From NCBI GenBank assembly GCA_027422505.1, contig JAPQWV010000018.1:19300001-19364000 (forward strand): a stretch of 64,000 bases of DNA. Reading direction: 5' to 3'. Source of the DNA: Craterostigma plantagineum. Its lineage: Eukaryota; Streptophyta; Magnoliopsida; Lamiales; Linderniaceae. The stretch's first letter is position 1. Every line of letters starts with the position of its first letter. The translations under genes and the position numbers were made by a program. The notes beneath the pieces were generated by a model. It was not told the DNA's origin. It worked only from the letters and a program-made list of their open reading frames with translations, and made no database searches. This document shows positions 63,201-64,000 of this stretch, one piece after another.

Positions 63201-64000
63201 TGTCACGCCGTAAAGGACCTAGAAATTTTTTCGAAACTTCCCAACCCCAAACGCGCCCGTGACCGGCTTCCCCTTTGAACGCGCGTCGCCCCTACGATGC
63301 TCGCTCAAAGTGGAACACGCCTCACACGCCTCGCCCTGCTTTGCAAACGGAAACGTAAACAAGACAAGACTTAGTCGAAGGGGACCAACGGGAATAAGCC
63401 TCCCCGATTGGCCGTTCTTTATTTCGAACAAAGAATTACACAAGGAAACACGGTACCGAACACTCCTCGGCCTCGCGTCTAAACTTGATCAAACACAAGC
63501 CTAAACTACCCGCCTCACGTTTCCTAGTGTCCCCTCTTTGTGGGATCTTAATCACAAACCTACGCGCTCGTGAAAACCTCTCGCGACCCCTTGCCGAATT
63601 CACCCCAAACGAACTCGACGCCACTTCACTTTGATGCTCTCGCTCGCTATGAAGTGCTCTCATGCTTGAACTCTCGATGCTTGGCTTGGGCGAATGAGGT
63701 CCTATTTATAGGCCTCAAGCTTCCTTTTGTGACTTGGTAAAGATCTCCATATCTTGTTTTCATATCTTCCAAATATGGTAAATATTCAAACAAGATCCTC
63801 CTCAAAGATCTCAAATCCCTTGAACCAAGTCAACCTCCTTCGAAAGCTCCCATGGACTTGGCAAGCCGCAGCCCCGCCCGCGTCCATGGTCCACGCCGCG
63901 CGCGCATCGCGCCGCGCCAGCCCGCGCCTGGCCTAGCCCTCGCGGCCAGGCCCCGCCATGGGAGGTCCGTATCAGCCAGCTGGCCCGCCTGGTTGGTCCC
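63201..64000 (-). repeat. Partial LTR-like sequence, runs off the window
   Basis: A sharp shift from AT-rich to GC-rich DNA at 63201 starts with TGTCACGCC, a common Ty3/gypsy LTR start. A minus-strand TATA-like CTATAAATAGG lies near 63710. The other end and any internal region lie outside the window, so the call is tentative. Confidence 0.45.

Noticed and set aside
1..64000. CRISPR arrays, rRNA genes, intact tRNA genes
   Set aside because: None seen; the window is plant nuclear DNA and the tRNA-like motifs are retrotransposon primer sites.

Overview
The window is nuclear DNA of a flowering plant, almost certainly a eudicot. The genes have GT-AG introns, the intergenic DNA is AT-rich, and the plant-specific genes include a GRAS factor of the NSP2 type, a MEKK1-type MAP kinase kinase kinase and a C2H2/PARP-like zinc finger protein. 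About two thirds of the window is recognisable transposable element. The species cannot be fixed from the sequence.

The left 25 kb is one giant Helitron (541-25037, 24,497 bp). It starts with TCTATATATATAAAAG and ends with a GC-rich hairpin plus CTAG, and it sits between a host A and T. It carries five genes, all on the + strand and all uninterrupted once introns are removed: an RPA1-like single-strand DNA-binding protein (1137-3903), Ulp1-A (6061-9410), the RepHel replication initiator-helicase (10538-15823), Ulp1-C (16791-18335) and Ulp1-B (18988-22340). Every exon-intron phase I derived closes the reading frame. RepHel would nick and unwind, RPA would coat single strands, and the Ulp1-type cysteine peptidases could trim SUMO-like modifiers. 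Ulp1-A and Ulp1-B are paralogues on either side of RepHel. Ulp1-B has Arg in place of the catalytic His. RepHel and Ulp1-C share an N-terminal helical module.

From 25.4 to 29.4 kb lie two head-to-head host genes: a mitoribosomal twin-CX9C protein (mS37/Mrp10 type, minus strand) and the MEKK1-like kinase (plus strand). They are followed by a minisatellite, a ~780-bp polypurine tract and a MITE. A decayed Ty1/copia element lies at 31982-37030 (minus strand, TSD GTTTG), and a 271-bp TRIM at 38046-38316 (TSD GTTAC).

The C2H2/PARP-like gene occupies 39046-41768, with a TRIM array in its second intron. A 777-bp hAT MITE (43126-43902, TSD GATCATAT) and a second inverted-repeat element (about 45602-46337) lie in the next intergenic region. 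The intronless NSP2-like gene (47740-49281) carries a site closely matching the miR171h target.

A 10.6-kb Sirevirus-type Ty1/copia element (49764-60382, minus strand, TSD ATTGG, ~98% identical LTRs) follows, with an extra 3' ORF region and a broken pol. The remainder is AT-rich repeat-bearing DNA, ending in a GC-rich, LTR-like sequence that runs out of the window.
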